Source: Bradyrhizobium sp. CB2312 (GTDB taxonomy: Bacteria; Pseudomonadota; Alphaproteobacteria; Rhizobiales; Xanthobacteraceae). Taken from it: a stretch of DNA of 64,000 nt. The notes beneath the pieces are model-generated. The model was not told the origin of the DNA, did no database searches, and saw nothing but the letters and a program-made list of their open reading frames with translations. The position numbers and the translations under genes are program-made. This document shows positions 8,484 to 17,377 of the stretch, one piece after another (the stretch's first letter is position 1; each line of letters opens with the position of its first letter). The stretch lies in NCBI RefSeq assembly GCF_029714425.1, contig NZ_CP121668.1, forward strand, positions 5,973,501-6,037,500. Reading direction: 5' to 3'.

Positions 8484-9683
8484 CTACTCCGGCGCCATGC
8501 GCGTGACACCATCGCGGACCATCGCGGCAATTTCGTCCGCGGAGTAGCCGATCTCGCGCAAAATATCGGCGCCGTGCTCGTTGAGCCGCGGCGCCAGCCG
8601 CACAGGCTCGGCCTCGGTCTCCGACCAGCTCGCTGTCACCTTCATGCTGCGGATCGGGCCTTCGGTCGGATGCTCGACCACCGGGAAGAAGCCGGTCGCC
8701 TCGAGATGCGGATCATGCAGGATCGATGCGAGATCGTGCATCGGCATCACGGGCACGTCGGCCTTGGTCAAAAGATCGATCCACTCGGCGGTCGTGCGCG
8801 TCTCGAAAATCCGTGCGAGCTCGGCATAGACGACGTCGATATTGGCGGCGCGCCCGGCGAAGGTTGCGAATTTGGGATCGGCGCGGAGGTCGTCGCGCCC
8901 CGTCGCGTTGAAGAAATTCTCCCACTGCTTGTCGTTGTAGACGATGACGCTGAGATAGCCGTCGGAGGTCTTGTACGGCCTGCGGTCGCGCGAGAGGTGG
9001 CGGGCGTAGCCGCCTTTGTCGAGCGGCGGCTCATAGGTGAGCCCGCCCATGTGGTCGCCCATGACGAAGCCGGCCATGGTCTCGAACATGGGGATGTCGA
9101 CGCGCTGGCCGCGGCCGGTGCGGTCGCGGTGCACGAGGCTGGCGCAGATCGCACCGACGGCGGTGAGGCCGACGATGCGGTCAACCAGCGCATTCGGCAC
9201 GTAGCGCGGCACGCCGTCACCGGTCTGCGCCATCAGCGCCGGCAGCGCGGTCGCGCCCTGGATCAGATCGTCATAGGCGGGCTTTGCCGCATAGGGCCCG
9301 TCCTGGCCGAAGCCGAACACGCCGGCATAGACGAGGCGCGGGTTGATCTTGGAGACGACGTCGTAACCGAGCTGAAGCCGCGCCATTGCCTGCGGGCGGA
9401 CATTGTAGACGAGAACGTCGGCATCCTTCAGCAGCCGCAGCACCGCCTCGCGTCCCGCGGGTTTCTTCAGGTCGAGGCAGATCGAGCGCTTGCTGCGGTT
9501 GGTGTTGAGGAACACCGGGCCCATGCCGGCATGGCGGGTCGGGCCGATCAGGCGGGTGACGTCGCCGTCGAGCGATTCCACCTTGATGACGTCGGCACCG
9601 TAGTCGCCGAGCATCTGGGTCGCATAGGGCCCCATCAGCACGGTGGTCATGTCGACGACCTTGATGCCCTTCAGCGGCCCCAT
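8484..9683 (-). CDS. CaiB/BaiF family CoA-transferase
   Basis: The 399-residue class III CoA-transferase moves CoA between carboxylic acids through an aspartyl-CoA intermediate. It opens with MGPLKGIKVVDMTTVLMGPYATQ and shows the GADVIKVE turn, the NRSKRSICLDLK block and AYDDLIQGATAL, whose first Asp fits the catalytic position. The C-terminal YLSVIVYNDKQWENF region is also typical. A longer frame upstream to 10058 is open but not conserved-looking, so the ATG at 9683 is chosen. It would activate a free acid for the neighbouring thiolase-type enzymes. It lies upstream of that pair on the same strand, with a repeat in between. Confidence 0.92.
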   Translation of the reverse strand: MGPLKGIKVVDMTTVLMGPYATQMLGDYGADVIKVESLDGDVTRLIGPTRHAGMGPVFLNTNRSKRSICLDLKKPAGREAVLRLLKDADVLVYNVRPQAMARLQLGYDVVSKINPRLVYAGVFGFGQDGPYAAKPAYDDLIQGATALPALMAQTGDGVPRYVPNALVDRIVGLTAVGAICASLVHRDRTGRGQRVDIPMFETMAGFVMGDHMGGLTYEPPLDKGGYARHLSRDRRPYKTSDGYLSVIVYNDKQWENFFNATGRDDLRADPKFATFAGRAANIDVVYAELARIFETRTTAEWIDLLTKADVPVMPMHDLASILHDPHLEATGFFPVVEHPTEGPIRSMKVTASWSETEAEPVRLAPRLNEHGADILREIGYSADEIAAMVRDGVTRMAPE

Positions 9684-9808
9684 TCGTTCGCTCCCGATTG
9701 CGCGGGCTCTCTGAAAGCGGCCCCGCGATTTCGGTCCAGCTAAAGGCAGCGACGCCGCGCGCGCAAGGGCGGCCGGCGTATGGCCGCATGCATAGGCCGA
9801 CGCCGATG

Positions 9809-10015
9809 CTACTTCTTCTGGCGGGATTCGCGGATCTTGATGAGGCGGTCGAGCTCTTCGTTCTGCTGGTTGATGCGGTCGGCGATCCGCGACTCGTTCT
9901 GCTCGCCGGAGGCGGCCGCGGCCTGCTCGATCAGCTGGCGGATATTGTCCTCGATGATCGCGATGCGGTCGTTGAGTGCTTCGAGAGAAATTGAATCTTC
10001 GTAGCCATTGCTCAT
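9809..10015 (-). CDS. Small coiled-coil protein
   Basis: The 68-residue protein is highly charged and almost entirely helix-forming. Residues about 12-65 carry heptad-like hydrophobic spacing (LNDRIAIIEDNIRQLIEQ, then ADRINQQNEELDRLIKIRES), as in short SlyX- or spacer-like coiled coils. The ATG at 10015 gives MSNGYEDS; a TTG start at 10036 is in frame but less likely. No enzyme motif is present. It lies alone between the CoA-transferase and a repeat, and no function is known. Confidence 0.6.
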   Translation of the reverse strand: MSNGYEDSISLEALNDRIAIIEDNIRQLIEQAAAASGEQNESRIADRINQQNEELDRLIKIRESRQKK

Positions 10016-10048
10016 GATGCTTTTTCCGCAAATCAATCAGGAGCGTTA

Positions 10049-10134
10049 AGGTGGGCAAAGCGAAGCGTGCCCACCTTGATTTAGCGCAAGGAAACTGGTG
10101 GGCACGGCGCTTTCGCGCCTTTGCCCACCCTACG
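10049..10134. repeat. Palindromic intergenic repeat
   Basis: The sequence begins with AAGGTGGGCAAAGCG and ends with CGCCTTTGCCCACCCTA, with inner GTGCCCACC and GGTGGGCAC segments that also pair. It lies between the coiled-coil gene and the thiolase stop. Confidence 0.7.
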
Positions 10135-10139
10135 CGAGC

Positions 10140-11309
10140 TTACTTCAGCGGCTCCAGCACGGAGACGTAGTTGGCGACCGCCGCGCCGCCCATGTTGAAG
10201 ATGCCGCCGAGCTTGGCGTTCTTGAGCTGCATGCCCTCGGGCGCCTGGCCGGCGAGCTGCATCGCGGTCATCACGTGCATGGAGACGCCGGTGGCGCCGA
10301 TCGGGTGGCCCTTGGCCTTGAGGCCGCCGGACGGGTTGACCGGCAGCTTGCCGTCCTTGAGCGTCCAGCCCTCCTTGATGGCGCGGGCGCCCTGCCCCTT
10401 CGGCGTCAGGCCCATCGCTTCGTACTCGATCAACTCGGCGACGGTGAAGCAGTCATGGGTCTCGACGAAGGAGAGATCGGACAGCTGCAGGCCCGCCTTC
10501 TCCAATGCACGCTGCCAAGCAATCGTGCAGCCCTCGAACTGGAGGATGTCGCGCTTGGACATCGGCAGGAAGTCCTGGGCATGCGCGGTGGCGCGGAAGC
10601 CGATCGACTTAGCCATGCCCTTGGCGGTCTCGGCATCGGCCAGAACCAGCGCCGCGGCGCCGTCGGACACCAGCGAGCAATCGGTACGCTTCAGGGGACC
10701 GGCGACGTAGGGGTTCTTCTCGCTCTCGGCGCGGCAGAAATCGAAGCCAAAGTCCTTGCGCATCTGGGCGAAGGGATTGGCGACGCCGTTCTTGTGGTTC
10801 TTGGCCGCGATCAGCGCCAGCGCATCGGATTGGTCGCCGTATTTCTGGAAATAGGAGCTGGCGATCTTGCCGAACACGCCGGCGAAGCCGCCGACCGTGT
10901 CGCCGTCCTCGGGCAGATAGGACGCCTTGAGCAGGTTTTTGCCGATCTCCGGTCCCGGCGTGCGGGTCATCTGCTCGACACCGACGACCAGCACGATCTT
11001 GGCGGCCCCTGCGGCGATCGCGCGCAGACCCTGGTGCACGGCGGCAGAGCCGGTGGCGCAGGCGTTCTCGACGCGGGTCGCGGGCTTGAAGCGCAGCTTC
11101 GGGTCGGCCTGGAGCACCAGCGAGGCGGTAAAATCCTGCGGCGAGAAGCCGGCGTTGAAATGGCCGAGCACGATCTCGTCGACGTCGGAGGCGGAAATGC
11201 CGGCATCGGCCAGCGCCTCGTTGGCGACGCTGGTGACGAGGCTTTCGACGGTTTCGGTGTCGAACTTGCCGAACGGCGTATGCGCCCATCCGACGATGCT
11301 GGCGGTCAT
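10140..11309 (-). CDS. SCP2-type thiolase (acetyl-CoA acetyltransferase family)
   Basis: The 389-residue protein keeps the catalytic set of an SCP2-type thiolase: nucleophilic Cys84 in RVENACATGSAAV, a His in ETHDCFTVAE and a His in GGLKAKGHPIGATG. The C-terminal NMGGAAV replaces the CxG loop of classical thiolases, which is normal for this subgroup. It would split a 3-ketoacyl-CoA with CoA or run the reverse condensation. It lies close to the CoA-transferase and the DUF35 pair, so it may finish the same degradation path. A strong palindrome sits 27 bases upstream of its start and could be a repressor site. Confidence 0.92.
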   Translation of the reverse strand: MTASIVGWAHTPFGKFDTETVESLVTSVANEALADAGISASDVDEIVLGHFNAGFSPQDFTASLVLQADPKLRFKPATRVENACATGSAAVHQGLRAIAAGAAKIVLVVGVEQMTRTPGPEIGKNLLKASYLPEDGDTVGGFAGVFGKIASSYFQKYGDQSDALALIAAKNHKNGVANPFAQMRKDFGFDFCRAESEKNPYVAGPLKRTDCSLVSDGAAALVLADAETAKGMAKSIGFRATAHAQDFLPMSKRDILQFEGCTIAWQRALEKAGLQLSDLSFVETHDCFTVAELIEYEAMGLTPKGQGARAIKEGWTLKDGKLPVNPSGGLKAKGHPIGATGVSMHVMTAMQLAGQAPEGMQLKNAKLGGIFNMGGAAVANYVSVLEPLK

Positions 11310-11335
11310 GGTCTCTTCTCCCTGGGGTCTCTTAG

Positions 11336-11360
11336 CCCTGAGCTAAGTCTTAGCCCAGGG
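11336..11360. promoter_or_regulatory. 25-bp operator-like palindrome in front of the thiolase gene
   Basis: Arms of 12 bases at 11336-11347 and 11349-11360 are inverse complements except for one mismatch, centred on T11348 (CCCTGAGCTAAG against CTTAGCCCAGGG). With a single-base centre it is better explained as a dimeric-regulator operator than as an RNA hairpin. It lies 27-51 bases upstream of the thiolase ATG on the minus strand. No regulator gene of an obvious matching type is adjacent. Confidence 0.6.
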
Positions 11361-11371
11361 ATGGCAAGACT

Positions 11372-12022
11372 TCACGCAGGTTTAAGGGCCTGGAGGGTGC
11401 GCTGGCAGATGGCAGTTATGCCGGCCCAGTTCCCCGCCCTGATCTCGGCCGTCGGGCACAGCCAGGAACCGCCGACCGCAATCACATTGGGCTCGGCAAG
11501 CCAGCTCGCTGCATTGGCTTCGCCGACCCCGCCCGTCGGGCAGAACCGCACGTTCGGGAACGGCCCGCCGAGGGCGCGCAGGCCCTTGATGCCGCCGGCC
11601 TGCTCGGCGGGGAAGAATTTTGCCACGTCGAAGCCGTGCGACAGCGCCAGCATCAGTTCGGAGGCGGTGGCGATGCCCGGCGCGAACGGCAGGGAGCTGT
11701 GGGCGGCGGCCGCGAGGAGATCGGGGGTCAGGCCCGGGCTGATTCCGAAGGCGACGCCGAGCTTCTCGACCCGGGTGAAGTCGGCCGGATTGAGGATCGT
11801 GCCGATGCCGACGACCGCCTCGGGGACCGCGGCCATCATCGCCCGCGCCGCCTCGATCGCAACGGGGGTGCGCAGGGTCACCTCCAGCGTGCGGACGCCG
11901 CCGGCCACCAGCGCACGCGCCAGCGGCACGGCGTCCTGGATCCGCTCGATGGTGAGGACGGGAATGACGGTCGCGGCCTTGAACAGCGCGACGAGGTGGT
12001 TCTGTTGGGCAGTGGTGGGCAT
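11372..12022 (-). CDS. eda: 2-dehydro-3-deoxy-phosphogluconate (KDPG) aldolase
   Basis: The 216-residue class I aldolase cleaves KDPG to pyruvate and glyceraldehyde 3-phosphate, the last step of an Entner-Doudoroff-type route. The active-site Glu47 (GVRTLEVTLRT), the Schiff-base Lys135 (FDVAKFFPAE), the GTILNP and PTGGV phosphate-binding segments and the length all match the family. The start ATG at 12022 lies 14 bases after the kinase stop. It is the last gene of the leftward operon that begins at the ABC transporter ATPase. Confidence 0.93.
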   Translation of the reverse strand: MPTTAQQNHLVALFKAATVIPVLTIERIQDAVPLARALVAGGVRTLEVTLRTPVAIEAARAMMAAVPEAVVGIGTILNPADFTRVEKLGVAFGISPGLTPDLLAAAAHSSLPFAPGIATASELMLALSHGFDVAKFFPAEQAGGIKGLRALGGPFPNVRFCPTGGVGEANAASWLAEPNVIAVGGSWLCPTAEIRAGNWAGITAICQRTLQALKPA

Positions 12023-12035
12023 GTTGATCGCTTCT

Positions 12036-13022
12036 TTACTTGGTCGCCTGGCGCGAGGTCGCCGGCCGGTGCCGCTTCTTCGGGGGCATGGCATAGCCCG
12101 GAATGATGGCGCCGGGATAGCAGATCACGAGACTGGCGAGGCGATGGCCGGCCTGGGCGGCCTCGACCGGTTCCGACCCGGCAAGCCGCGCCGCGATATA
12201 GGCCGCGGCGAAGCTGTCGCCGGCCGCGGTGGTGTCGACGACCGGCTTGGTCATGGGCTCGGCCCGGACCTCGTGGGTCCCGCCGGGAAAGCGCAGCAGG
12301 CTCACCGGCTCGGCCAGCCGGAACACCAGCTCAGGCGTGGGGATACGCGCCATCAGCTGCTCATGGCTCTCGCCGGGGTAGAGCGCGAGCAGATCCTCGG
12401 TCGAGGTCAGCACGATGTCGGCGGCCGCAAACGCAGTGGCGAACACCTCGCGCGCGACGTCGCGATCGGGCCAGCCGCGCGCGCGGAAGTTGGTGTCGAA
12501 CACGAAGCGGGTGCCGAGCAGGCGCGCCCGCTTGATCGCCGCGAACAGGCGATCGCGCCCCGGAGCATCGTAGATCGAGAGCGTGATCGCGGAGAGATAG
12601 ACGATGTCGTAGCTCATCAGCGAGTTGAGCAGCTCGTCGGTCTCCGGCAGGCTCATCAGCTGGCGCGCCGCCGCACTGTCGCGCCAGTGGAAGAACTGGC
12701 GCTCGCCCTTGGCATCCGTCTGGATCATGTAGAGGCCGGGAAGCTTGCCCGGCAGCCGCGCGACGCGGCGGGTGCCGACGCCCTCTGCATTCCAGGCTGC
12801 GATCATCTCATCACTGAGCGCATCGTCTCCGAGCGCGGTGAGATAGTCGACCTTGACCTCGAGCCGGGCCAGATACACGGCCGTGTTGAGGGTGTCGCCG
12901 CCGAAGCCGCGCGAGTACAGGCCGCCGCCCTGCCCGGCCTGCCCACCTTGGGCCTGCCGGAGCTCGACCATGCATTCACCGATGCAAGCAACGCTCGCCA
13001 TCGTCATATCCACGCTGTTCAT
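12036..13022 (-). CDS. kdgK: PfkB-family sugar kinase, 2-keto-3-deoxygluconate kinase
   Basis: The 328-residue ribokinase-family enzyme has the N-terminal GGDTLNTAVYLARL substrate/ATP block and the C-terminal DTTAAGDSFAAAY motif with the catalytic base Asp269. Phosphorylation of KDG by it would feed the KDPG aldolase encoded directly downstream, so the assignment rests on both family and neighbour. The first ATG (13022) is used; ATG at 13007 is also possible. The DenD-like gene ends 8 bases upstream, so the genes are co-transcribed. Confidence 0.9.
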   Translation of the reverse strand: MNSVDMTMASVACIGECMVELRQAQGGQAGQGGGLYSRGFGGDTLNTAVYLARLEVKVDYLTALGDDALSDEMIAAWNAEGVGTRRVARLPGKLPGLYMIQTDAKGERQFFHWRDSAAARQLMSLPETDELLNSLMSYDIVYLSAITLSIYDAPGRDRLFAAIKRARLLGTRFVFDTNFRARGWPDRDVAREVFATAFAAADIVLTSTEDLLALYPGESHEQLMARIPTPELVFRLAEPVSLLRFPGGTHEVRAEPMTKPVVDTTAAGDSFAAAYIAARLAGSEPVEAAQAGHRLASLVICYPGAIIPGYAMPPKKRHRPATSRQATK

Positions 13023-13030
13023 CTGATAGC

Positions 13031-14017
13031 TCAGGCGACGAAGTTGCCGCCGAGCTCGTCTTCGATGTGAATGCGGATGATGTCGTCGAAGGATTTTTCT
13101 TCGGTGGTGAAGCCGAGCTCGCGCGCGCGCTTGGCCTCGAAATTGCGCGGCCAGCCGCCGACGATGCCGACGATGAACGGATCGAGCTCGTGCTTGATGC
13201 GCGCGGCGACCTTGTCGCCGGCGACGCGCCGGAGCGCTGCGATCTGCTCGCCGACCGTGGCCGAGAAGCCGGGCATGGTCAGGTTGCGGCGCGGGCCGAC
13301 CTTGGCGAGATCCATGGTGCCGGCATGGAGCAGGAAGCCGACCGCCGAGCGCGGCGTGGCGTGCCAGTGGCGGACGTCCTCGGACACCGGAAGGATCGCC
13401 TCCTTGCCGGCCAGCGGCTCGCGCAGGATGTTGGAGAAGAAGCCCGATGCCGCCTTGTTGGGCAGGCCGGGCCGGATGCAGATGGTCGGCAGGCGGATGC
13501 CGATGCCGTCGAGGAAGCCGCGGCGCGAATAGTCGGCGAGCAGCAATTCGCCGATCGCCTTCTGGGTGCCGTAGCTGAGCAGCGGGGTGTGGAAGAACTC
13601 GTCGCCGATCGCATCCGGGAACGGCGCGCCGAACACCGCGATGGAAGACGTGAACACGACGCGCGGCTTGTAGCCGCCGCCGGCGAGGCGGATGGCGTCG
13701 AGCAGCATCCGCGTGCCGTCGAGATTGATGCGGTAGCCCTTGTCGAAATCGAGCTCGGCCTCACCCGACACGATCGCGGCGAGATGGAAGATCACGTCGG
13801 GGCGGCCGGCGATCAGCTTCTCGGCCGCGCCCGGGACCGCGAAATCGCCCGAGACGGTCTCGACGGGGAAGCCGGCCTTCTCCGGCTTCTTCGGCTCGAC
13901 CACGTCATGCATAGTCAATTTGGTGATGTCGCTCTTGCCGAGCCGGCCGTCGCGCAGCAGCCGTTCACACAATTTACGGCCGACCATGCCGGCGGCGCCC
14001 AGAACCAGAATGTGCAA
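13031..14017 (-). CDS. DenD-like NAD-dependent epimerase/dehydrogenase
   Basis: The 328-residue extended SDR protein has the Rossmann motif GAAGMVG at the N-terminus, the NLDGTRMLLDA helix, Ser in SSIAVFG and the YGTQK catalytic Tyr/Lys pair. Its overall sequence, including the PGLPNKAASGFFSNILREPL segment, resembles D-erythronate dehydrogenase (DenD) and related sugar-acid dehydrogenases. It lies between the ABC permeases and the KDG kinase, so a role in oxidising the imported sugar or sugar acid is likely. The exact substrate is open; an epimerase role is less likely from the DenD-like features. Confidence 0.82.
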   Translation of the reverse strand: MHILVLGAAGMVGRKLCERLLRDGRLGKSDITKLTMHDVVEPKKPEKAGFPVETVSGDFAVPGAAEKLIAGRPDVIFHLAAIVSGEAELDFDKGYRINLDGTRMLLDAIRLAGGGYKPRVVFTSSIAVFGAPFPDAIGDEFFHTPLLSYGTQKAIGELLLADYSRRGFLDGIGIRLPTICIRPGLPNKAASGFFSNILREPLAGKEAILPVSEDVRHWHATPRSAVGFLLHAGTMDLAKVGPRRNLTMPGFSATVGEQIAALRRVAGDKVAARIKHELDPFIVGIVGGWPRNFEAKRARELGFTTEEKSFDDIIRIHIEDELGGNFVA

Positions 14018-14084
14018 GAGCCTACTCCTTCTTATTGGCCGGAACGCGCCGCTACTGGCGCGCTCTCAAGGCGGGCCCCGCTGG

Positions 14085-15011
14085 TCATTCCTTCACGGCG
14101 CCGGTCATCGCCGAGACATAATGCTCCACGAAGAAGGCGTAAAGGATGACGAGCGGCAGCGAGCCGGCCAGGGCTCCCGCCATGAGCGACCCCCAGCGAT
14201 AGATGTCACCGTCCACGAACTCGTTGACGATCGCGACCGGCACCGTCTTGTTGCTGGTCGACTGCAGGAAGGTCAACGCGTAGATGAACTCGTTCCAGCA
14301 CAGCGTGAAGCAGAAGATGAAGGCCGAGATCAGGCCGGGAATCGCGAGCGGCAGCACGATCTTGATCAGGATCTGCCAGCGGCTCGCCCCGTCGATCAGC
14401 GCGCATTCCTCAAGCTCGAACGGGATGGTCTTGAAATAGCCCATCAACAGCCAGGTCGAGAACGGGATCAGGATCGTCGGATAGGTCAGAATCAGCGCCA
14501 GCGGCGAATCGAACAGGCCGTACTGGAACACGACGGTGGCGAGCGGAATGAACAGGATCGACGGCGGCACCAGATAGGCGAGGAAGATCAGCCCGCCGAC
14601 CAGATTGGCGCCCTTGTAGCGCAAGCGCACAATGGCATAGGCCGCGAGTACAGATGCGATGATCGAAAGCACCGTCGCACAGACGGCCACGTACATCGTG
14701 TTCCAGAGCCAGTGCGGGTAGTAGCTCTCGAACAGCAGCTTGTGGAAGTGCTTGAACGTCGGATTCCAGGTCCAGAACGGATTGTACCTGTCGAGATCGA
14801 GCAGTTGATCATCGGGTTTCACCGACGTCAGCGCCATCCAGTAGAACGGGAACAGCAGAACGATGACGATGATCGCGAGCGGCAGATAGAGCGTCACGAG
14901 CCGGCGCGGCACCGACTGCAGGTAGCTCATGCCCTCGCTGTGATCGGCCGTAGGCGCCGAGCCCGACAGCACATTCTTGAGATCGATGGATCTGGTGGGC
15001 AGGTCAGTCAT
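14085..15011 (-). CDS. Carbohydrate ABC transporter permease (MalG type)
   Basis: The 308-residue membrane protein has about six spans and the inner-membrane permease EAA loop (ELEECALIDGASRWQILIKIVLPLAIPGL), which contacts the ATPase. A hydrophilic N-terminus of about 35 residues precedes the first span. The start overlaps the stop of the MalF-type gene by eight bases, showing coupled translation. It is the second permease of a CUT1-type importer whose binding protein and ATPase lie upstream. Confidence 0.93.
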   Translation of the reverse strand: MTDLPTRSIDLKNVLSGSAPTADHSEGMSYLQSVPRRLVTLYLPLAIIVIVLLFPFYWMALTSVKPDDQLLDLDRYNPFWTWNPTFKHFHKLLFESYYPHWLWNTMYVAVCATVLSIIASVLAAYAIVRLRYKGANLVGGLIFLAYLVPPSILFIPLATVVFQYGLFDSPLALILTYPTILIPFSTWLLMGYFKTIPFELEECALIDGASRWQILIKIVLPLAIPGLISAFIFCFTLCWNEFIYALTFLQSTSNKTVPVAIVNEFVDGDIYRWGSLMAGALAGSLPLVILYAFFVEHYVSAMTGAVKE

Positions 15012-15957
15012 TGCTCTCTCCCTGCTGCCATTTCCGGCGCTGCAATCCGAACCATGAGACCATGATCGCGGCGAGCAGGAACGGAATCATGGCGCTGGAG
15101 ATCGCCGCGCCCTCGCCCAGCTGCCCGGCGATGATCGCGCGCTGGTACGACAGGGTCGCCATCAGATGGGTGGCGTTGACCGGGCCGCCGCGGGTCATGG
15201 CCCAGATCAGCTGGAAGTCGGTGAAGGTGAACAGCACCGAGAAGGTCATCACGACAGCGATGATCGGCGTCAGCAGCGGATAGGTGATGTACCGGAAATT
15301 CTGCCAGCGCGTGGCGCCGTCGAGCGTTGCTGCTTCATAGAGCGACGGCGACACCGTCTGCAGGCCCGCGAGCAGCGTGATCGCCACGAACGGCACGCCG
15401 CGCCAGATATTGGCGAAGATCACGCAGATGCGTGCCCAGGTCGTGTCGCCGAGGAAATTGATGTTCTGGTTGATCAGTCCGAGGTGCTTCAGCGACCAGG
15501 AGATGATGGAGAATTGCGAGTCGAAGATCCACCAGAACGCCAGCGCCGAGAGCACCGTTGGCACGATGAAGGGGATCAGGACCATCGCGCGCAACATCGC
15601 CTTGAAAGGCATGTTCTCGTTCAGCAACAGCGCGAGATAAAGCCCGATCGCGAATTTGAGGGCGCTGGCGACGAAGGTGTAGAGCAGCGTGTTGAACACC
15701 GACAGCCAGAAGATGCTGTCGTCCCACAGCCACTCATAGTTCTCGGTCGCGATGAAGTGCCCCACCCTGCCGATGCGGGTGTCTGTGAAGGACAGCCAGA
15801 TGCCGAGCCCCAGCGGATAGGCCAGGAAGAAGATCAGGAACGCCATGGCCGGCACCATGAACCAGAAGCCGAGCCAGTTGCGATTGTGTTTGAGCTGGGT
15901 CCAGGCGCTGTCCTCGCTCATCTGAGGCTTGGCCCGGGGAATTGCGACATCAGCCAT
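15004..15957 (-). CDS. Carbohydrate ABC transporter permease (MalF type)
   Basis: The 317-residue protein has about six hydrophobic spans and the EAA loop (SLYEAATLDGATRWQNFRYITYPLLTPII). A hydrophilic N-terminus precedes the first span WLGFWFMVPAMAFLIFFLAY. It overlaps the MalG-type gene. A strong hairpin separates it from the upstream binding-protein gene, a layout that usually gives more binding protein than permease. Confidence 0.93.
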   Translation of the reverse strand: MADVAIPRAKPQMSEDSAWTQLKHNRNWLGFWFMVPAMAFLIFFLAYPLGLGIWLSFTDTRIGRVGHFIATENYEWLWDDSIFWLSVFNTLLYTFVASALKFAIGLYLALLLNENMPFKAMLRAMVLIPFIVPTVLSALAFWWIFDSQFSIISWSLKHLGLINQNINFLGDTTWARICVIFANIWRGVPFVAITLLAGLQTVSPSLYEAATLDGATRWQNFRYITYPLLTPIIAVVMTFSVLFTFTDFQLIWAMTRGGPVNATHLMATLSYQRAIIAGQLGEGAAISSAMIPFLLAAIMVSWFGLQRRKWQQGESND

Positions 15958-15988
15958 GCCCGATATCCCTGATCGAAATGTTGACGAG

Positions 15989-16010
15989 CGGGCGGCCGGA
16001 AGGCCGCCCG
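15989..16010 (-). other. Strong intergenic stem-loop between binding protein and permeases
   Basis: A perfect 9-bp GC-only stem (15989-15997 with 16002-16010) closes a GGAA tetraloop. It lies 11 bases after the binding-protein stop and 32 bases before the permease start. There is no T-run, so it is more likely an mRNA stabiliser or partial attenuator than a full terminator. Confidence 0.6.
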
Positions 16011-16020
16011 CCCCGTGACG

Positions 16021-17340
16021 TCAGCGATAGATGCGCTTCAGCTGGCGCTCGGCTTCCGTCATCGCGCCCTTCGCATCCTTGGCGCCGGTGCAGTAGTTGG
16101 CGAACATGTCGACGACGATGAAGTCGGCGATCGCGGTCGCCGCCTTCTCACCGACCGTGCCGATGCCGGAGGCCGGCAGCGTGCGCTTGGAAGCCTGCGA
16201 GAACACGGCGTTCTTCGGATCGGCGGTCCAGATCGGCGCCGACTCGTAGGCGTTCAGGGTCTGCGTGAGATAGCCCTGCGCGCCGTCCAGCCACTTCTCG
16301 TAGTTCTCCTTCTCCAGCATGAAGGCGATGAAGGCCTTCGACGCATTCGGATATTTGGTGAAGTTGAAGGCGAGGATCGGCAGCGCGAGCTGCAACTCGG
16401 TCGGCTTGCCGATCGGGCCGACCGGCCAGAGCGCGTGATAGGTATCCTCGGCAAGCTCTTTCTTGGACGCGTCGGTCTTGGCCGCCACGTAGATCGAGAT
16501 GCCGTTCGCCGTGCAATAGAGCTCGCCGGCGAGGTACGCCTTGTTGTTGGAGGAATCGTTCCAGGACGGGGTGCCCGGAATGAAGCTCTCGTAGAGCGCC
16601 TTGCAATATTCCAGCGCCTTCGCCGTCTCCGGCGAATTGATGATGATCTTGTCGTTCTGGTCGACCGTGTAGGCCCCGTGGCCCCACAGCACCCAGTGCA
16701 GCCACGAATTGCCATCGCCCGAGGCATGTCCGAGCGCGAAGCCGGCCGGGGTGTTGTTGGCCTTGAGCGCCTTGCACATCTCGAGGAAGCCCGGGAAGTC
16801 CTTCGGGAATTCCTTGAAGCCGGCCTTGTCGAGCGCCGACTTGCGGTAGGTCATATAACCGCCGTTGGTCGCGACGGGAATGCCGAGCCAGTCGTCACCG
16901 AGCTTGCAGGTCTTGGCCGCCGCATCGGTCCAGCCGCCATATTTCTTGCCGAGGTAATCGGCGACGTCGTTCATCTTCAGGACTTTGGTGGGGAAGAGCT
17001 GCGGCAGCGTGTGCAGACCCCAGGCGAGATCGAGTCCCGAGCCGGTATTGGCCGCAACCGAGGCCTTCGGCTGCACGTCCTCGAAGGACTCGCTGAACAC
17101 GTTCATCTCGGTGCCGGTCGCGGTCTTGAACGCCGCCACCATCGCGTTGAACGCATCGTCTTCCGCCGGCACGAAGCGCTTCCACCGCATCACGGTCAGC
17201 TTGGCGCCCGGCTCCGCCTTCCAGGGCGCGCTCTGCGCCCAGGCCTTGGCGAAGTCGAACAGTGCCGGACCGGTCAGCATGCCGGTCGCGGCCAGAGCCG
17301 TTCCGCCTTGAAGCAGAGTCCGGCGGGTAAAGTCTTGCAT
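16021..17340 (-). CDS. Sugar ABC transporter substrate-binding protein (Tat-exported)
   Basis: The 439-residue protein is a family 1-type extracellular solute-binding protein. It starts with MQDFTRRTLLQGG, a twin-arginine signal, followed by a hydrophobic stretch and cleavage after about residue 35 (AWA). The LTVMRWKRFVPAEDDAFNAMVAAFK segment and the later GYMTYRKSALDKAGF segment fit periplasmic sugar-binding proteins. Its gene lies between the ATPase and the permeases in one leftward operon. The ligand is probably a sugar or sugar acid, to judge from the KDG pathway genes downstream. Tat export suggests that it folds before export. Confidence 0.92.
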   Translation of the reverse strand: MQDFTRRTLLQGGTALAATGMLTGPALFDFAKAWAQSAPWKAEPGAKLTVMRWKRFVPAEDDAFNAMVAAFKTATGTEMNVFSESFEDVQPKASVAANTGSGLDLAWGLHTLPQLFPTKVLKMNDVADYLGKKYGGWTDAAAKTCKLGDDWLGIPVATNGGYMTYRKSALDKAGFKEFPKDFPGFLEMCKALKANNTPAGFALGHASGDGNSWLHWVLWGHGAYTVDQNDKIIINSPETAKALEYCKALYESFIPGTPSWNDSSNNKAYLAGELYCTANGISIYVAAKTDASKKELAEDTYHALWPVGPIGKPTELQLALPILAFNFTKYPNASKAFIAFMLEKENYEKWLDGAQGYLTQTLNAYESAPIWTADPKNAVFSQASKRTLPASGIGTVGEKAATAIADFIVVDMFANYCTGAKDAKGAMTEAERQLKRIYR

Positions 17341-17377
17341 GTCGTCCTCCCTGTGATTCTTTTTTCTTCTTGGTCTT

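Noticed and set aside
10098..13070. Plus-strand open frame of about 990 codons across thiolase, aldolase and kinase
   Set aside because: It covers three clear minus-strand genes and shows the same low-complexity composition as other shadow frames.
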